Shown: positions 17,020-25,541, counted from the stretch's first letter. The stretch: DNA of 64,000 bases from Bacillota bacterium (GCA_023412915.1 JAEZRE010000002.1:62001-126000), one strand, 5' to 3'. The notes: generated by a model from the sequence alone, not told the origin. Translations and numbers: made by a program.

Positions 17020-17046
17020 ATTATACCATGATTCATCATAGTACAA
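17020..17046 (-). promoter_or_regulatory. Candidate promoter/operator of the XRE gene
   Basis: On the minus strand, TTGTAC (17046-17041) and TATAAT (17025-17020) with a short 15-nt spacer. The spacer holds ATGATGAATCAT, nearly its own reverse complement, a plausible repressor site. Confidence 0.4.
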
Positions 17047-17117
17047 CTGCCAATGAGCGTTATGGCAATATACTTAGCCGAAAATTCCGCACAGGCTGCT
17101 AATTCCTGCAGCAGATA

Positions 17118-18188
17118 TTATACTCTATTCTTGTTGAATTCAGCTACTGCATCTATCATTGCACGTAAATTTTCCTTGGGAGTGCTCGGGGAGGCTCCGC
17201 CGCCGGCTGATAGTATCAGGCCTTTCGTACCGCCGTTTCCCGCCGCATATCTGTCCAGACATGACAGCGTCTCGGTCCTGACGGCATCGGGCGTTGACAT
17301 GGCCAGCACGTCAAGAGGCGGCACATTGCCCAGCAAGCAGACCTTATCGCCCACCAGTTTCCTAACGGACGCAATGTCCTTTTTGTGAGTGAAGTTGAAG
17401 ATATTTACTCCCATATCCTCAAGATGGCTATAATAAGCGTTATTATCGTTGTCGTTGTGATAAAGGTGCAGCATCGACGGATATTTACTGAAAATATCCT
17501 TGAAATACGGATGCGCAAACTCGAGATAATCCTCCTCGGACAGGAAACCTACTATATCGTCGAGCACCAGTACACCCTCGACCTCGCTGAGTGCCTCCAT
17601 CTGTGCTTCAAGCCAGTTCCTGGCAAGCTCCGACGTTATCTTGAGCAGCTTGTGCGTATTGTCGGGATCGATCTTCAGCCCGACCAGGAACTCGGAAACG
17701 CCCATGAGATGGGACGCGATCGTCAAAGGCCCTCTGGCTGCCACGATTTTGATCGACTCTCCCTGCGCCTTCAATATATTATGTACATGTTTGTAAAACG
17801 TCAGTGCCAGGGGCATCAGGCCGTCGGTCTTCGGATTCGGCGATTTCAGTTTCGATATGTATTCTTCCATATCATCCGCAGACGGAATGATATGATTTAC
17901 TCCTGGAGTCTTGTGCTCATAGAAGTTGACCTTGACACCAAAGCCGGAAGGTTCAGTCGCCATACCGTATTCGACCCAGTAGTCCGGGAGGAAAATAATC
18001 TCGGGAAAATCCTGCTTGATCCTGGCGTATGCTTCCAGCCATTTCTCAGGAAGGGTAAAGAAATCGAGCGTCGACATGCCGCAATATGCAGGCATCCACG
18101 GGCTGTCAACGATAAGTCCGACAGGTACTGAACCGGTGTCCTCCATATTCGCACATTTCTTGAGTATTTTCCACTGTTCGGCTTTCAT
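17118..18188 (-). CDS. Uroporphyrinogen-decarboxylase-family protein (MtaA/CmuA-like)
   Basis: A 356-residue TIM-barrel protein of the URO-D family. In anaerobes most such proteins are not haem enzymes but corrinoid:coenzyme or corrinoid:THF methyltransferases. Family features are PDYWVEYG near the start, the central ARGPLTIASHLMG, and LLGNVPPLDVL near the C-terminus. The zinc motif of MtaA (HxC..C) is not clear: the equivalent stretch reads HLYHNDND. No corrinoid protein gene is beside it, so the substrate is open. GAGGT lies 6 nt upstream of the ATG. Confidence 0.82.
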   Translation of the reverse strand: MKAEQWKILKKCANMEDTGSVPVGLIVDSPWMPAYCGMSTLDFFTLPEKWLEAYARIKQDFPEIIFLPDYWVEYGMATEPSGFGVKVNFYEHKTPGVNHIIPSADDMEEYISKLKSPNPKTDGLMPLALTFYKHVHNILKAQGESIKIVAARGPLTIASHLMGVSEFLVGLKIDPDNTHKLLKITSELARNWLEAQMEALSEVEGVLVLDDIVGFLSEEDYLEFAHPYFKDIFSKYPSMLHLYHNDNDNNAYYSHLEDMGVNIFNFTHKKDIASVRKLVGDKVCLLGNVPPLDVLAMSTPDAVRTETLSCLDRYAAGNGGTKGLILSAGGGASPSTPKENLRAMIDAVAEFNKNRV

Positions 18189-18318
18189 AGAAATACCTCA
18201 TTTTCTTTTATTTTTACAAATGGTATTAACCGAATTACAGGCTTTGTATCACTTTTTTCTAAGATATATTATAACAATTTTCCAAATAGCTTCGCAATAC
18301 TTTTTCGATAAAGCAATA

Positions 18319-18348
18319 TTGACATAAGCTTGGGCGCTGTGTTATGAT
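18319..18348 (+). promoter_or_regulatory. Promoter of the trpXYZ T-box operon
   Basis: TTGACA (18319-18324), an 18-nt spacer and TATGAT (18343-18348). RNA would start near 18355, just before Stem I of the T-box. Confidence 0.75.
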
Positions 18349-18354
18349 TCCTTT

Positions 18355-18616
18355 AAACCGTTGAAGAGGGAGTAAAACTGTAAACCGGTCACAAAGAGAG
18401 TCGGGGGCGCTGGGATCCCGGCAGGCAAGGTGCAGATAAATGGGCCTCTGAGGGCGGGATGAAAGGATTTTATCCGAGTAATCTCCGACGTTCAGCCGAC
18501 GTTAACAGGCAAAGAGTGTGCCGGCACTCGATCAAGAGGATGCGGAAGCTTTCGCATCAATTAAGGTGGTACCGCAGGTTGACACCTGTCCTTTACAAAA
18601 GGATAGGTGTTTTTTG
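18355..18616 (+). promoter_or_regulatory. T-box leader with UGG (tryptophan) specifier
   Basis: This is a T-box riboswitch. The conserved T-box AAGGTGGTACCGC is at 18563-18575. A terminator follows, with stem 18582-18594 / 18598-18610 and a T-run to 18615. The antiterminator would pair AAGG of the T-box with CCTT at 18590-18593. In Stem I, AGAGG (18365-18369) pairs with CCTCT (18445-18449), AGTA (18371-18374) marks the specifier loop, and TGG (18441-18443) followed by G lies in the specifier position. Uncharged tRNA-Trp should therefore switch the operon on. Confidence 0.9.
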
Positions 18617-18654
18617 TTTTCAAAAAATATATAATATGTCTGGAGGATTGAAAA

Positions 18655-19743
18655 ATGAAAAAAATATTCAAAGTCATCACTGCTGTCATAATGGCTGTTG
18701 CACTCGTTTTATCGATCGGCGCATGCGGCCAGTCGAGCAAGCTGGAAAGCAACGCAGGATCGTCTGCAAATGCAACCACCGGGACGTCTTCGGAAGAAAC
18801 CAACGCAGCTTCGACTGCTAACGGAACAACCACAGCCGCAGACCAAAAAGTGCTCAAAATAGGCATTGTGCAGATAGTGGAACATCCTTCGCTCAACACT
18901 ATCCGTGAGGCCTTTATCGCACAGCTTGCAGAAAAAGGCTATAAAGACGGCGACAACATAAAGATCGACTATCAGAACGCCCAGGGCGACCAGACCAATC
19001 TAAACACAATCGTACAAAAATTCGTTGCGGATAAATCCGACCTGATCGTGGCTATAGCAACACCCTCGGCACAGGCAGCCGCAAACGCCACCTCCGATAT
19101 ACCCGTTTTGTTCTCCGCCTGCACTGATCCTGTTGGATCAGGATTGGTAACGAGCCTCGACAAGCCGGGCAAGAACGTTACCGGAACCTCCGACGCAGTC
19201 TCGGCGGAAAAGGTAATGGAACTCGCAAAAAGAATCACTCCCGGCATCAAAAAGATCGGAGCGCTTTACAATTCCAGCGAGACCAATTCTATCTCAGTTA
19301 TAAACAACCTCAAGGAATATGCGAAGAATAACGGTATGGAAGTCGTCGAAGGCACAGTGACGAACTCCTCCGAAGTACAGCAGGTCACTCAGTCACTGGC
19401 AGGCAAGGTCGACGCCATCTTCTCCCCGATCGACAATACTATCGCGGCCGCAATGCCCGTTGTCGCTCAGGTAGCAAACAGTGCGAAGATACCGGTCTAC
19501 GTCGGCGCGGACTCGATGGTCAAGGACGGCGGACTTGCGACCTACGGCATAAACTATACGATCCTCGGCCAGGAAACTGGCAACATGGCCGTCGATATAC
19601 TGACCGGAAAGAAACCTGGCGATATGCCGGTCAAGACTATGAAAGATATGGATATCTACGTCAATAAGGATACCGCGAAGGCAATAGATGTCACAATACC
19701 TGACGATGTACTCAGCGAAGCCAAGCAGGTATTTGGAGAATAA
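18655..19743 (+). CDS. trpX: ABC transporter substrate-binding lipoprotein, predicted tryptophan uptake
   Basis: A 362-residue lipoprotein with a signal peptide ending in the lipobox IGAC (Cys24), a Ser/Thr/Ala-rich tether, and a periplasmic-binding-protein-like domain of the COG2984 type (GIVQIVEHPSLN, ATPSAQAAAN, VLFSACTDPVGSGLV). GGAGG lies 8 nt upstream of ATG. It is the first gene after a T-box with a Trp codon, and is followed by a COG4120-type permease and an ATPase. That is the layout of TrpXYZ, the predicted tryptophan transporter of Firmicutes. Substrate is inferred from the specifier, not from binding residues. Confidence 0.85.
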   Translation: MKKIFKVITAVIMAVALVLSIGACGQSSKLESNAGSSANATTGTSSEETNAASTANGTTTAADQKVLKIGIVQIVEHPSLNTIREAFIAQLAEKGYKDGDNIKIDYQNAQGDQTNLNTIVQKFVADKSDLIVAIATPSAQAAANATSDIPVLFSACTDPVGSGLVTSLDKPGKNVTGTSDAVSAEKVMELAKRITPGIKKIGALYNSSETNSISVINNLKEYAKNNGMEVVEGTVTNSSEVQQVTQSLAGKVDAIFSPIDNTIAAAMPVVAQVANSAKIPVYVGADSMVKDGGLATYGINYTILGQETGNMAVDILTGKKPGDMPVKTMKDMDIYVNKDTAKAIDVTIPDDVLSEAKQVFGE

Positions 19744-19764
19744 AAAAAACCAGTTCGTATACGT

Positions 19765-19792
19765 GCGGCTTCGGGTCATAGCCTGAAGCCGC
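19765..19792 (+). other. Intercistronic hairpin between trpX and trpY
   Basis: An 11-bp stem (19765-19775 / 19782-19792, one G-U pair) lies 21 nt past the trpX stop with no T-run. Such hairpins often protect the upstream message and so raise binding-protein levels over the membrane parts. Confidence 0.6.
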
Positions 19793-19812
19793 TATAAAAG
19801 GGGTTCTTTATA

Positions 19813-20748
19813 ATGCTGATACTCTTGCAGGGTTCTCTTGAACTCGGAATAATTTATGCTATTATGGCGCTCGGCGTGTTCATCTCCTTTAGGACACTGA
19901 ATATGCCTGATCTGACTGTAGACAGCAGCTTCACTTTCGGAGCTGCTTTCTCTGCTGTTTTATGCGTCGCCGGGCACCCGGTGCTGGGGCTTGTAACCGC
20001 GTTCATTGCCGGTTGCGCTGCAGGCAGCGTTACGGCGCTGCTTACGACAAAGCTCAAGATACAGCCCATACTTTCCGGTATCCTGATGATGCTCGCCCTT
20101 TATTCCATCAATCTGAAGGTCATGGGCAACAAGGCGAACATTCCGCTGTCGAAGGCGCTGAAAATTCCAACGATCTTTACGCCCTTCGCGGGTACAGCCA
20201 TTGAGAAATATATCGCTTTGATGCTTTCAAGCGTGATAATGCTCCTGATACTTTTTGTGCTTTACTATTTTCTGAGGACCAAATTCGGCCTGGTATTGCG
20301 GGCAACCGGCGACAATGCCAAAATGGTCCGGGCGTCGGGTGTTGATACCGACTTCACTACATTGGCCGGACTTGCGATCTCAAACGGGCTCGTTGCGTTG
20401 TCCGGCGCTTTGATAGCTCAATACCAGTCGTATACAGACGTCAGCATGGGTATTGGCATGGTCGTGATCGGCCTTGCATCAGTCATAATAGGCGAAGTGG
20501 TATTCGGAACTAAATCGCTCATGAGAAGGCTTGTAGCAGTCATTTTAGGTGCGGTACTATACAGGGTCATCATTGCAATTGCTTTGCAGCTCGGTATGCC
20601 TCCCACAGACATGAAGCTCGTTTCCGCCATAATCGTGGCAATAGCCTTGTCCATGGGGATTTTCCGCGACAAGGTAATCTCACTCACAGGCAGGCAGGCC
20701 GTAATGGCCGGACGGAAAGGCGGTGGCAGCGGCGATGCTGAAAATTGA
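19813..20748 (+). CDS. trpY: ABC transporter permease, predicted tryptophan uptake
   Basis: A 311-residue membrane protein with about eight to nine hydrophobic segments, of the COG4120 (branched-chain/LIV-H-like) permease type. The stretch LNMPDLTVDSSFTFGAA near residues 30-46 is typical of this subfamily. AAAGGGG lies about 10 nt upstream of the ATG. It overlaps the ATPase gene by 14 nt. It forms the membrane channel for the TrpX substrate. Confidence 0.85.
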   Translation: MLILLQGSLELGIIYAIMALGVFISFRTLNMPDLTVDSSFTFGAAFSAVLCVAGHPVLGLVTAFIAGCAAGSVTALLTTKLKIQPILSGILMMLALYSINLKVMGNKANIPLSKALKIPTIFTPFAGTAIEKYIALMLSSVIMLLILFVLYYFLRTKFGLVLRATGDNAKMVRASGVDTDFTTLAGLAISNGLVALSGALIAQYQSYTDVSMGIGMVVIGLASVIIGEVVFGTKSLMRRLVAVILGAVLYRVIIAIALQLGMPPTDMKLVSAIIVAIALSMGIFRDKVISLTGRQAVMAGRKGGGSGDAEN

Positions 20749-21529
20749 TAATGTCACCAAGATATTCAACAAGGGCAGCGTGAACGAAAAGGTCGCGCTG
20801 AGAAATATAAACCTGGTTCTCGGAGAAGGGGAATTCGTAACGGTTATCGGCGGCAACGGCGCCGGTAAGTCGACGCTTCTCAACAGTATTTCAGGTGTAT
20901 TTGGAATAGACGGCGGCAGAATCCTTTTGGACAATGCCGACATATCGAGAGAACCCGAGCACAAACGCTCGGCATTCATAGGCAGAGTGTTTCAGGACCC
21001 TCTTATGGGTACCGCGTTCGATATGACGATAGAAGAAAACCTGGCGATCGCATATGCCAGAGGGAAAAAGCGGGGTCTGGTCCCGGGGATATCAAGAGCG
21101 GATATGGCCTTCTTCCGCGAGCGTCTGTCGCTTCTCGAGCTTGGCCTCGAAGGCAGGATGAAGGAAAAGGTGGGCAGGCTTTCGGGAGGACAGAGGCAGG
21201 CTCTGACGCTGCTTATGGCAACGATAGTGAAGCCGAAGCTCCTGCTGCTTGACGAGCATACTGCCGCGCTCGATCCTTCCATAGCCGCAAAGGTCCTGCA
21301 ATTGACCGATGAAGTAGTCAATGAGTACAAGCTCTGCACACTCATGATTACGCACAACATGAAAGCCGCGCTGGATCACGGAACCCGCACGATAATGATG
21401 CACGAAGGCAGGATTATCATGGACATACAGGGCGAGGAACGCAGCGGTAAGACTGTGGATTGGCTGATAGAACAGTTCAGCCGCAAGAGCGGAACGGCGC
21501 TTGACAACGACAGGATGCTTCTGGGCTAG
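20735..21529 (+). CDS. trpZ: ABC transporter ATP-binding protein, predicted tryptophan uptake
   Basis: A 264-residue ABC ATPase: Walker A GGNGAGKST, Q-loop VFQDP, signature LSGGQRQA, Walker B LLLLDEHTAALDP and switch His in ITHNM. The DEHTAALDP variant is typical of the COG1101 group that pairs with COG4120 permeases. ATG 20735 lies inside the end of trpY, so the two are translationally coupled. The stop codon is the first part of a degenerate 12-13-bp tandem array. Confidence 0.87.
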   Translation: MLKIDNVTKIFNKGSVNEKVALRNINLVLGEGEFVTVIGGNGAGKSTLLNSISGVFGIDGGRILLDNADISREPEHKRSAFIGRVFQDPLMGTAFDMTIEENLAIAYARGKKRGLVPGISRADMAFFRERLSLLELGLEGRMKEKVGRLSGGQRQALTLLMATIVKPKLLLLDEHTAALDPSIAAKVLQLTDEVVNEYKLCTLMITHNMKAALDHGTRTIMMHEGRIIMDIQGEERSGKTVDWLIEQFSRKSGTALDNDRMLLG

Positions 21530-21643
21530 GCTGCCAATGAGGCGGCCGGGTTGGGCTGTCCGGTGAGGGCTGCGGGTGAGGCTTCCGGTGAGGGCTTCCG
21601 GTGAGGGCTGTCGTTGAGGCTGCCGGGCTGGGCTGTCCGGTAA
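21529..21643 (+). repeat. Nine degenerate 12-13-bp tandem repeats after trpZ
   Basis: Units such as GGCTGTCCGGTGA, GGGCTGCGGGTGA, GGCTTCCGGTGA and GGGCTGTCGTTGA follow one another from the trpZ stop codon on. Most units end in TGA or TAA. It is GC-rich, unlike other intergenic DNA here. No coding role is likely, since stop codons recur. Confidence 0.85.
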
Positions 21644-21746
21644 AGCTCCCGGACCGACACCGGTATGACACGGCTACACCTTCGATCACGACATAAGCTC
21701 CGGCAACTAAAATCAGGATGATTAGGATAAGGAAAGCATACCGCGT

Positions 21747-22574
21747 ATGAACAATAATTACAACGGCTACAAGATCATAGATATACATGATCACATCTTC
21801 CCCGACAAAATAGCTGAAAAGGCGGTTGCCGCCATCGGCCGCTACTACGGGATAAAAATGAGGCACACCGGAACTGTCGAAACCCTCCTGAAAGCCGGTC
21901 GAAGGATCGGAACGACAAATTACGTCGTCCATTCGTCCGCAACTACGGTAGAACAGGTACAGGCAATAAACGATTACATCTGCGGCGTACAGGCCGCTCA
22001 TCCCGAGTTCGTAGGTTTTGCGACACTGCATCCGGGCCTGAAGGACATCGGCAGCGAGGTCGATCGCATAATTTCCATGGGCCTGCGAGGCATCAAGCTG
22101 CATCCCGAGTTTCAGAATCTTACTCTGGACGAAGAGTATATGATGCCTCTCTTTGAAGCTGTAGAAGGAAGGCTGCCCGTTTTGATACACATAGGCGACC
22201 GTAACAGGGATTCATCCAGTCCGAAAAGGCTGGCGCATATCCTCGACAGCTTCCCCGAATTGGTCGTGATCGCCGCGCATCTCGGCGGTTACAGCGTTTG
22301 GGAGCAATCCTCCGAATACATTATAGGCAGAAACCTGTATATAGACACAAGCAGCAGCCTTCCTTTCATGGAGCCTTGCAAGGCAGTTGGCATTATGCGC
22401 AGGCATGGTATGAACAAGGTTCTTTTCGGTACGGATTACCCGATGTGGGATCACGCCGAGGAATTGGAAAGGTTCATGCGATTGGACCTGACTGAAGACG
22501 AGCGAAGAGCCGTATTGCACGACAATGCCTACAGGCTGCTATTCGGCGGGATCAAAAAAGCTTCGGACATCTAA
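21747..22574 (+). CDS. Amidohydrolase (Amidohydro_2, TIM-barrel) family protein
   Basis: A 275-residue metal-dependent hydrolase or decarboxylase of the Amidohydro_2 group. Metal-site residues are all visible: HDH (His14, His16), KLHPE, IHIGD, AHLGG and the Asp in FGTDYP. The group includes ACMSD-like decarboxylases and lactonases. Its place after trpXYZ tempts a role in tryptophan breakdown, but the 217-bp gap with a repeat array argues against firm coupling. The stop codon lies inside a hairpin that serves the opposite strand. Confidence 0.85.
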   Translation: MNNNYNGYKIIDIHDHIFPDKIAEKAVAAIGRYYGIKMRHTGTVETLLKAGRRIGTTNYVVHSSATTVEQVQAINDYICGVQAAHPEFVGFATLHPGLKDIGSEVDRIISMGLRGIKLHPEFQNLTLDEEYMMPLFEAVEGRLPVLIHIGDRNRDSSSPKRLAHILDSFPELVVIAAHLGGYSVWEQSSEYIIGRNLYIDTSSSLPFMEPCKAVGIMRRHGMNKVLFGTDYPMWDHAEELERFMRLDLTEDERRAVLHDNAYRLLFGGIKKASDI

Positions 22575-22587
22575 GAATCCGAAGCTT
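22554..22587 (-). terminator. Intrinsic terminator overlapping the amidohydrolase 3' end
   Basis: A perfect 10-bp stem (AAGCTTCGGA / TCCGAAGCTT, 22558-22567 / 22578-22587), followed on the minus strand by a T6 run (22559-22554, overlapping the stem base). It ends the minus-strand ASCH transcript while lying within the last codons of the plus-strand gene. Confidence 0.7.
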
Positions 22588-22733
22588 GACCGGTGTTATC
22601 AGCAACGTAAGCTAATTCTTTTCCCGTATATACCTCAAGCATACCTCTACATATTCCCGGTATGTCACATCCACTCCCTCAGCCGTGTCAGGGCAAGATT
22701 GCGAACTAACTAATTTGCATTTTGTACATAACA

Positions 22734-23189
22734 CTATTCTCGATATACAACTTCGAAGTCTTCAAATACAATTAACATTTCTTCATCGAATTCATATCCC
22801 AATTCTTTTCCCTCGCTCTTAAAAAAAGAAATATGACCTAATCGCCATGTATCCAGACATTCATCTTCGCCTTCACGTTTACATATATCATAAGTCATAT
22901 CTTTAAACGGAAGAATTGCAACAGTTAATGTCTCTATTACACATCTCGGTATTCCATTCCAGTCTGTCACAATGCTAAGGTCACCTGTTTCTGGCATTTT
23001 CAAGCCATTTATCTTGAAGGATTTCAAACTGCTGGATGTTGCCCGTTTTGTTCCGTCAAGTACCAATTTCAATAACTCATTCGCCCAATACTCAGACAGA
23101 TGAAAATGAAATACTTCCAAGTATTTGGTATTCTTATCTCTTCCAGTCTTCTTTAAGAATCTATCCCAAAACATGTTTATTTCATTCAT
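22734..23189 (-). CDS. ASCH-domain protein
   Basis: A 151-residue protein with the ASCH (PUA-like, RNA-binding) fold: the GTKRATSS motif near 46-53, GDLSIVTDWNG and a C-terminal beta stretch ending in FEDFEVVY. ASCH proteins may bind RNA or modified nucleotides; several act as amidohydrolases on acetylated cytidine. AAGGG lies about 9 nt upstream of ATG. The gene is clearly more AT-rich than its neighbours, like the next gene upstream, which suggests shared foreign origin. Confidence 0.85.
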   Translation of the reverse strand: MNEINMFWDRFLKKTGRDKNTKYLEVFHFHLSEYWANELLKLVLDGTKRATSSSLKSFKINGLKMPETGDLSIVTDWNGIPRCVIETLTVAILPFKDMTYDICKREGEDECLDTWRLGHISFFKSEGKELGYEFDEEMLIVFEDFEVVYRE

Positions 23190-23298
23190 ACTATCTATCC
23201 CTTCTTATCCAGTTTTAAATGCACTACGGATTTTATAGGTGCTCTTTAGTTCGTTATTTATAACGAGTATGCAATATGTATTTTGAACTGCCGCTGTA

Positions 23299-23868
23299 TC
23301 AAACAAGAACTTCAAAAGTAAACTTACAAGGCTTCTCACCATTTGTATTGAGTGGAGATGAATTGATTTCTTTCAATTTCAACTTTACCCCCAGAGCGTT
23401 TTGATAATGATATAATAAGTGCCCTCCACAGCAACCGCAGTATGTAGGAGAAACAGAAAAAGGCTGTTTCAACCTTTTGATTGAACCGCAGGAACAGGTG
23501 TGCTTGCCTGTGTGAACACCATTTCGGTGGTCACCGAATGCAATAGTAAACGTACCGTCGGCATTCAGGCGGGGCGACATCATATATAGAATGCTTGATA
23601 TTAATGCAAGTTTTTCAGCAAGCGTTTTATCCGCATGTTCTTTTGCAAATGCCTTGCAGTCCTTGTCACGTTTACCTCCCTTACAGCAGCCCTGTTTTTC
23701 CATAATCGATAGACATTGCTCCTTCGTCAGCAGCTCATCCATTTTGTCAATAGCAGAAATAATATTTACCGGATTGTTGCAGTCAGCTTCAAAGTCTATC
23801 TGTGCCATAATTTCATCGCTGATTTTCTGCCTCTTCATTGTATCTCTTATTTTTTTCAAAGTCGGCAT
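23299..23868 (-). CDS. Cysteine-rich protein, DUF6144-like
   Basis: A 189-residue protein with an N-terminal helical half and a C-terminal half with cysteine pairs (GCCKGGKRDKDC, CSCGS, YCGCCGG), probably metal-binding. I recall similar small Firmicute proteins under DUF6144, but the match is from memory. The function is unknown. Base composition is AT-rich like the ASCH gene beside it. Confidence 0.65.
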   Translation of the reverse strand: MPTLKKIRDTMKRQKISDEIMAQIDFEADCNNPVNIISAIDKMDELLTKEQCLSIMEKQGCCKGGKRDKDCKAFAKEHADKTLAEKLALISSILYMMSPRLNADGTFTIAFGDHRNGVHTGKHTCSCGSIKRLKQPFSVSPTYCGCCGGHLLYHYQNALGVKLKLKEINSSPLNTNGEKPCKFTFEVLV

Positions 23869-24024
23869 TTTATATATCCCCGCAAATATAAATAATCTCC
23901 AGTTTCCCGCATTCCTACTGATACCAACATAGTATCAATATTTTTCCATATGGTCAAACGATTGTTATGCGTATTGAATTATGTCCTTGCATAAAATATG
24001 CGATCCCTTCGATTCATACACGAC

Positions 24025-24066
24025 GCAAAAGGAGTAGGGCCTTTCATTAGAGCCTTACTCCTTTGC
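24025..24066 (-). terminator. Hairpin terminator after the xylanase gene
   Basis: A long stem (24025-24040 / 24052-24066: GCAAAAGGAGTAGGGC / GCCTTACTCCTTTGC, one mismatch and one bulge) with an 11-nt loop, 63 bp past the xylanase stop. The T-run is part of the stem base. Confidence 0.6.
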
Positions 24067-24128
24067 GTTGCAGCAATATTATTTAAATTTAGCAGCTTAA
24101 CGGTTTAGCGGCTTAGCAAATCGAACCG

Positions 24129-25367
24129 TCAAAACGTTATGTTTACCGGCTCCCCTTCCTTCTCAACGGAGAAGCGCAGCGTCTCTCCGGCGAATGAAGC
24201 TTCGTATTCGCCAAGGAAGCCGGACACCGTTATAACGCCGTTGTCATCTGTAACAGTCTCCATGGGTTTTGTCCACCATTCGTCCTTTATCAGCTTGTGA
24301 AGAGCTTCATAAGAGGGCTTTATCCTGTTGTCTTCCGTGATAAAGCCGCTCGGAGCCTTCAGCCAGCCGCCGTCGATAAAGCCCCAGTAGGTTATGGAGC
24401 CGACATTGGGATCTTCAAACAGCGACTTGTAATGTGTTGTCATCTCTTCTGCCTGGCGGATCAAGCCTTCCGGTGTGGACAGCCATTCATCGACGACATA
24501 GTCGTTCAGGTCGACGATCCCGGCCGGCATGATATCGCCCGAAACCAACGTATTCTCCGTGAAATGCAGCGGCAGCTTGAAGCGCGAATAACGGTCAAGG
24601 AGCTCTTGCATATAATCCAGTCCCCTGTATCCCTGGTGCATGTGCGTCTGTATGCCGATGGCATCGATCGGAACTCCCAGCTCCAAAAGGCCCTCTATAA
24701 GTATGTCATAGGATTCGTCCAGCCAAAAATCATTGATAAGGAGCGTCGCTTCGGGATTCGACCTCTTGGCCGCGGCGAATACCTCACGCACAAGGCGGTG
24801 CCTACCAAGCTCCTTACATATACGCGTGATACCGTTATCGTATTTATCGAAAACAGGCATTATAACAACTTCATTTATAACGTCCCAGATATCTATGAGG
24901 CCCGCAAAATCGGTAACCTCGCGGCGAATTCTGTTCAGCTGCGTGGTGAGTATATCCTTGTTGCTCATGTCCATCAGCCAAGGTGCGCAGACTGTGTGCC
25001 AGCAAAGCGGGTGTCCCTTGAGCTTGACGCCGTTCGACACGAGCCATTCGGAAGCGACTCTCATTCTTTTGGCATCAGGCTTTCCATTGACAGGTTCATA
25101 CCTTCCCCAGTAAAAAGGCAGGGTTGAATAGTTGAAGAGGTCGAAAAACAGGCGGAATCTTTCCTCCGTGATTTCCTTTTCTCTTCCCTGCAGCTCCCCG
25201 TTTGCGTATGGGAGGGCGCTGAATTCGGTACAGCCGAACAGAAATGCATGACTGATCTGTTTGACCTTGACAGCCTGATTTTTCAACGGCTTGCCATCCT
25301 TACCCACGATCGCCAGCTTCCTGCTTCCCTTACGGTGTTTCAGCGGATCGTTTGATATGTTCCCCAT
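24129..25367 (-). CDS. Intracellular GH10 endo-1,4-beta-xylanase
   Basis: A 412-residue glycoside hydrolase family 10 enzyme that cuts beta-1,4-xylan chains with retention. The acid/base Glu166 lies in WDVINE and the nucleophile Glu271 in HFTENT; GHPLCWH and INDFW are also family motifs. There is no signal peptide, so it should act in the cytoplasm on imported xylo-oligosaccharides. An N-terminal beta-rich part (about 17-45) and a C-terminal one (about 360-412) flank the barrel. I chose ATG 25367, with AGGAG 11 nt upstream. No xylan transporter is nearby. Confidence 0.92.
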   Translation of the reverse strand: MGNISNDPLKHRKGSRKLAIVGKDGKPLKNQAVKVKQISHAFLFGCTEFSALPYANGELQGREKEITEERFRLFFDLFNYSTLPFYWGRYEPVNGKPDAKRMRVASEWLVSNGVKLKGHPLCWHTVCAPWLMDMSNKDILTTQLNRIRREVTDFAGLIDIWDVINEVVIMPVFDKYDNGITRICKELGRHRLVREVFAAAKRSNPEATLLINDFWLDESYDILIEGLLELGVPIDAIGIQTHMHQGYRGLDYMQELLDRYSRFKLPLHFTENTLVSGDIMPAGIVDLNDYVVDEWLSTPEGLIRQAEEMTTHYKSLFEDPNVGSITYWGFIDGGWLKAPSGFITEDNRIKPSYEALHKLIKDEWWTKPMETVTDDNGVITVSGFLGEYEASFAGETLRFSVEKEGEPVNITF

Positions 25368-25385
25368 AATATTTTCCACTCCTTT

Positions 25386-25494
25386 GTCTGCTCTGTATTT
25401 TGTCTGCTCTGTATTTTATCTGCTCTGTATTTTGCATGCTCTATATTCGTCTACTCTGTATTCGTCTGCTCTGTATTCGTCTACTCTGTATTTC
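25386..25494 (+). repeat. Seven tandem 15-16-bp repeats upstream of the xylanase
   Basis: Units GTCTGCTCTGTATTTT (twice exact at 25386-25401 and 25402-25417), then ATCTGCTCTGTATTTT, GCATGCTCTATATTC, GTCTACTCTGTATTC, GTCTGCTCTGTATTC and GTCTACTCTGTATTTC. They lie between the TerC stop and the xylanase start and would be transcribed as 5' untranslated RNA. There are no spacers, so this is not CRISPR. Confidence 0.92.
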
Positions 25495-25541
25495 GTGCTG
25501 AATAGCGTTAGTTTTCTATAAACTCCGCCTTAATAATTATA

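Noticed and set aside
17118..18188. Haem biosynthesis HemE
   Set aside because: URO-D fold is present but the sequence fits the methyltransferase branch, and no haem genes are adjacent.
18459..18821. 120-codon plus-strand frame before trpX
   Set aside because: It crosses the T-box terminator and overlaps trpX out of frame. No ribosome binding site.
25386..25494. CRISPR array
   Set aside because: Units of 15-16 bp are directly adjacent, without unique spacers, and no cas genes are near.
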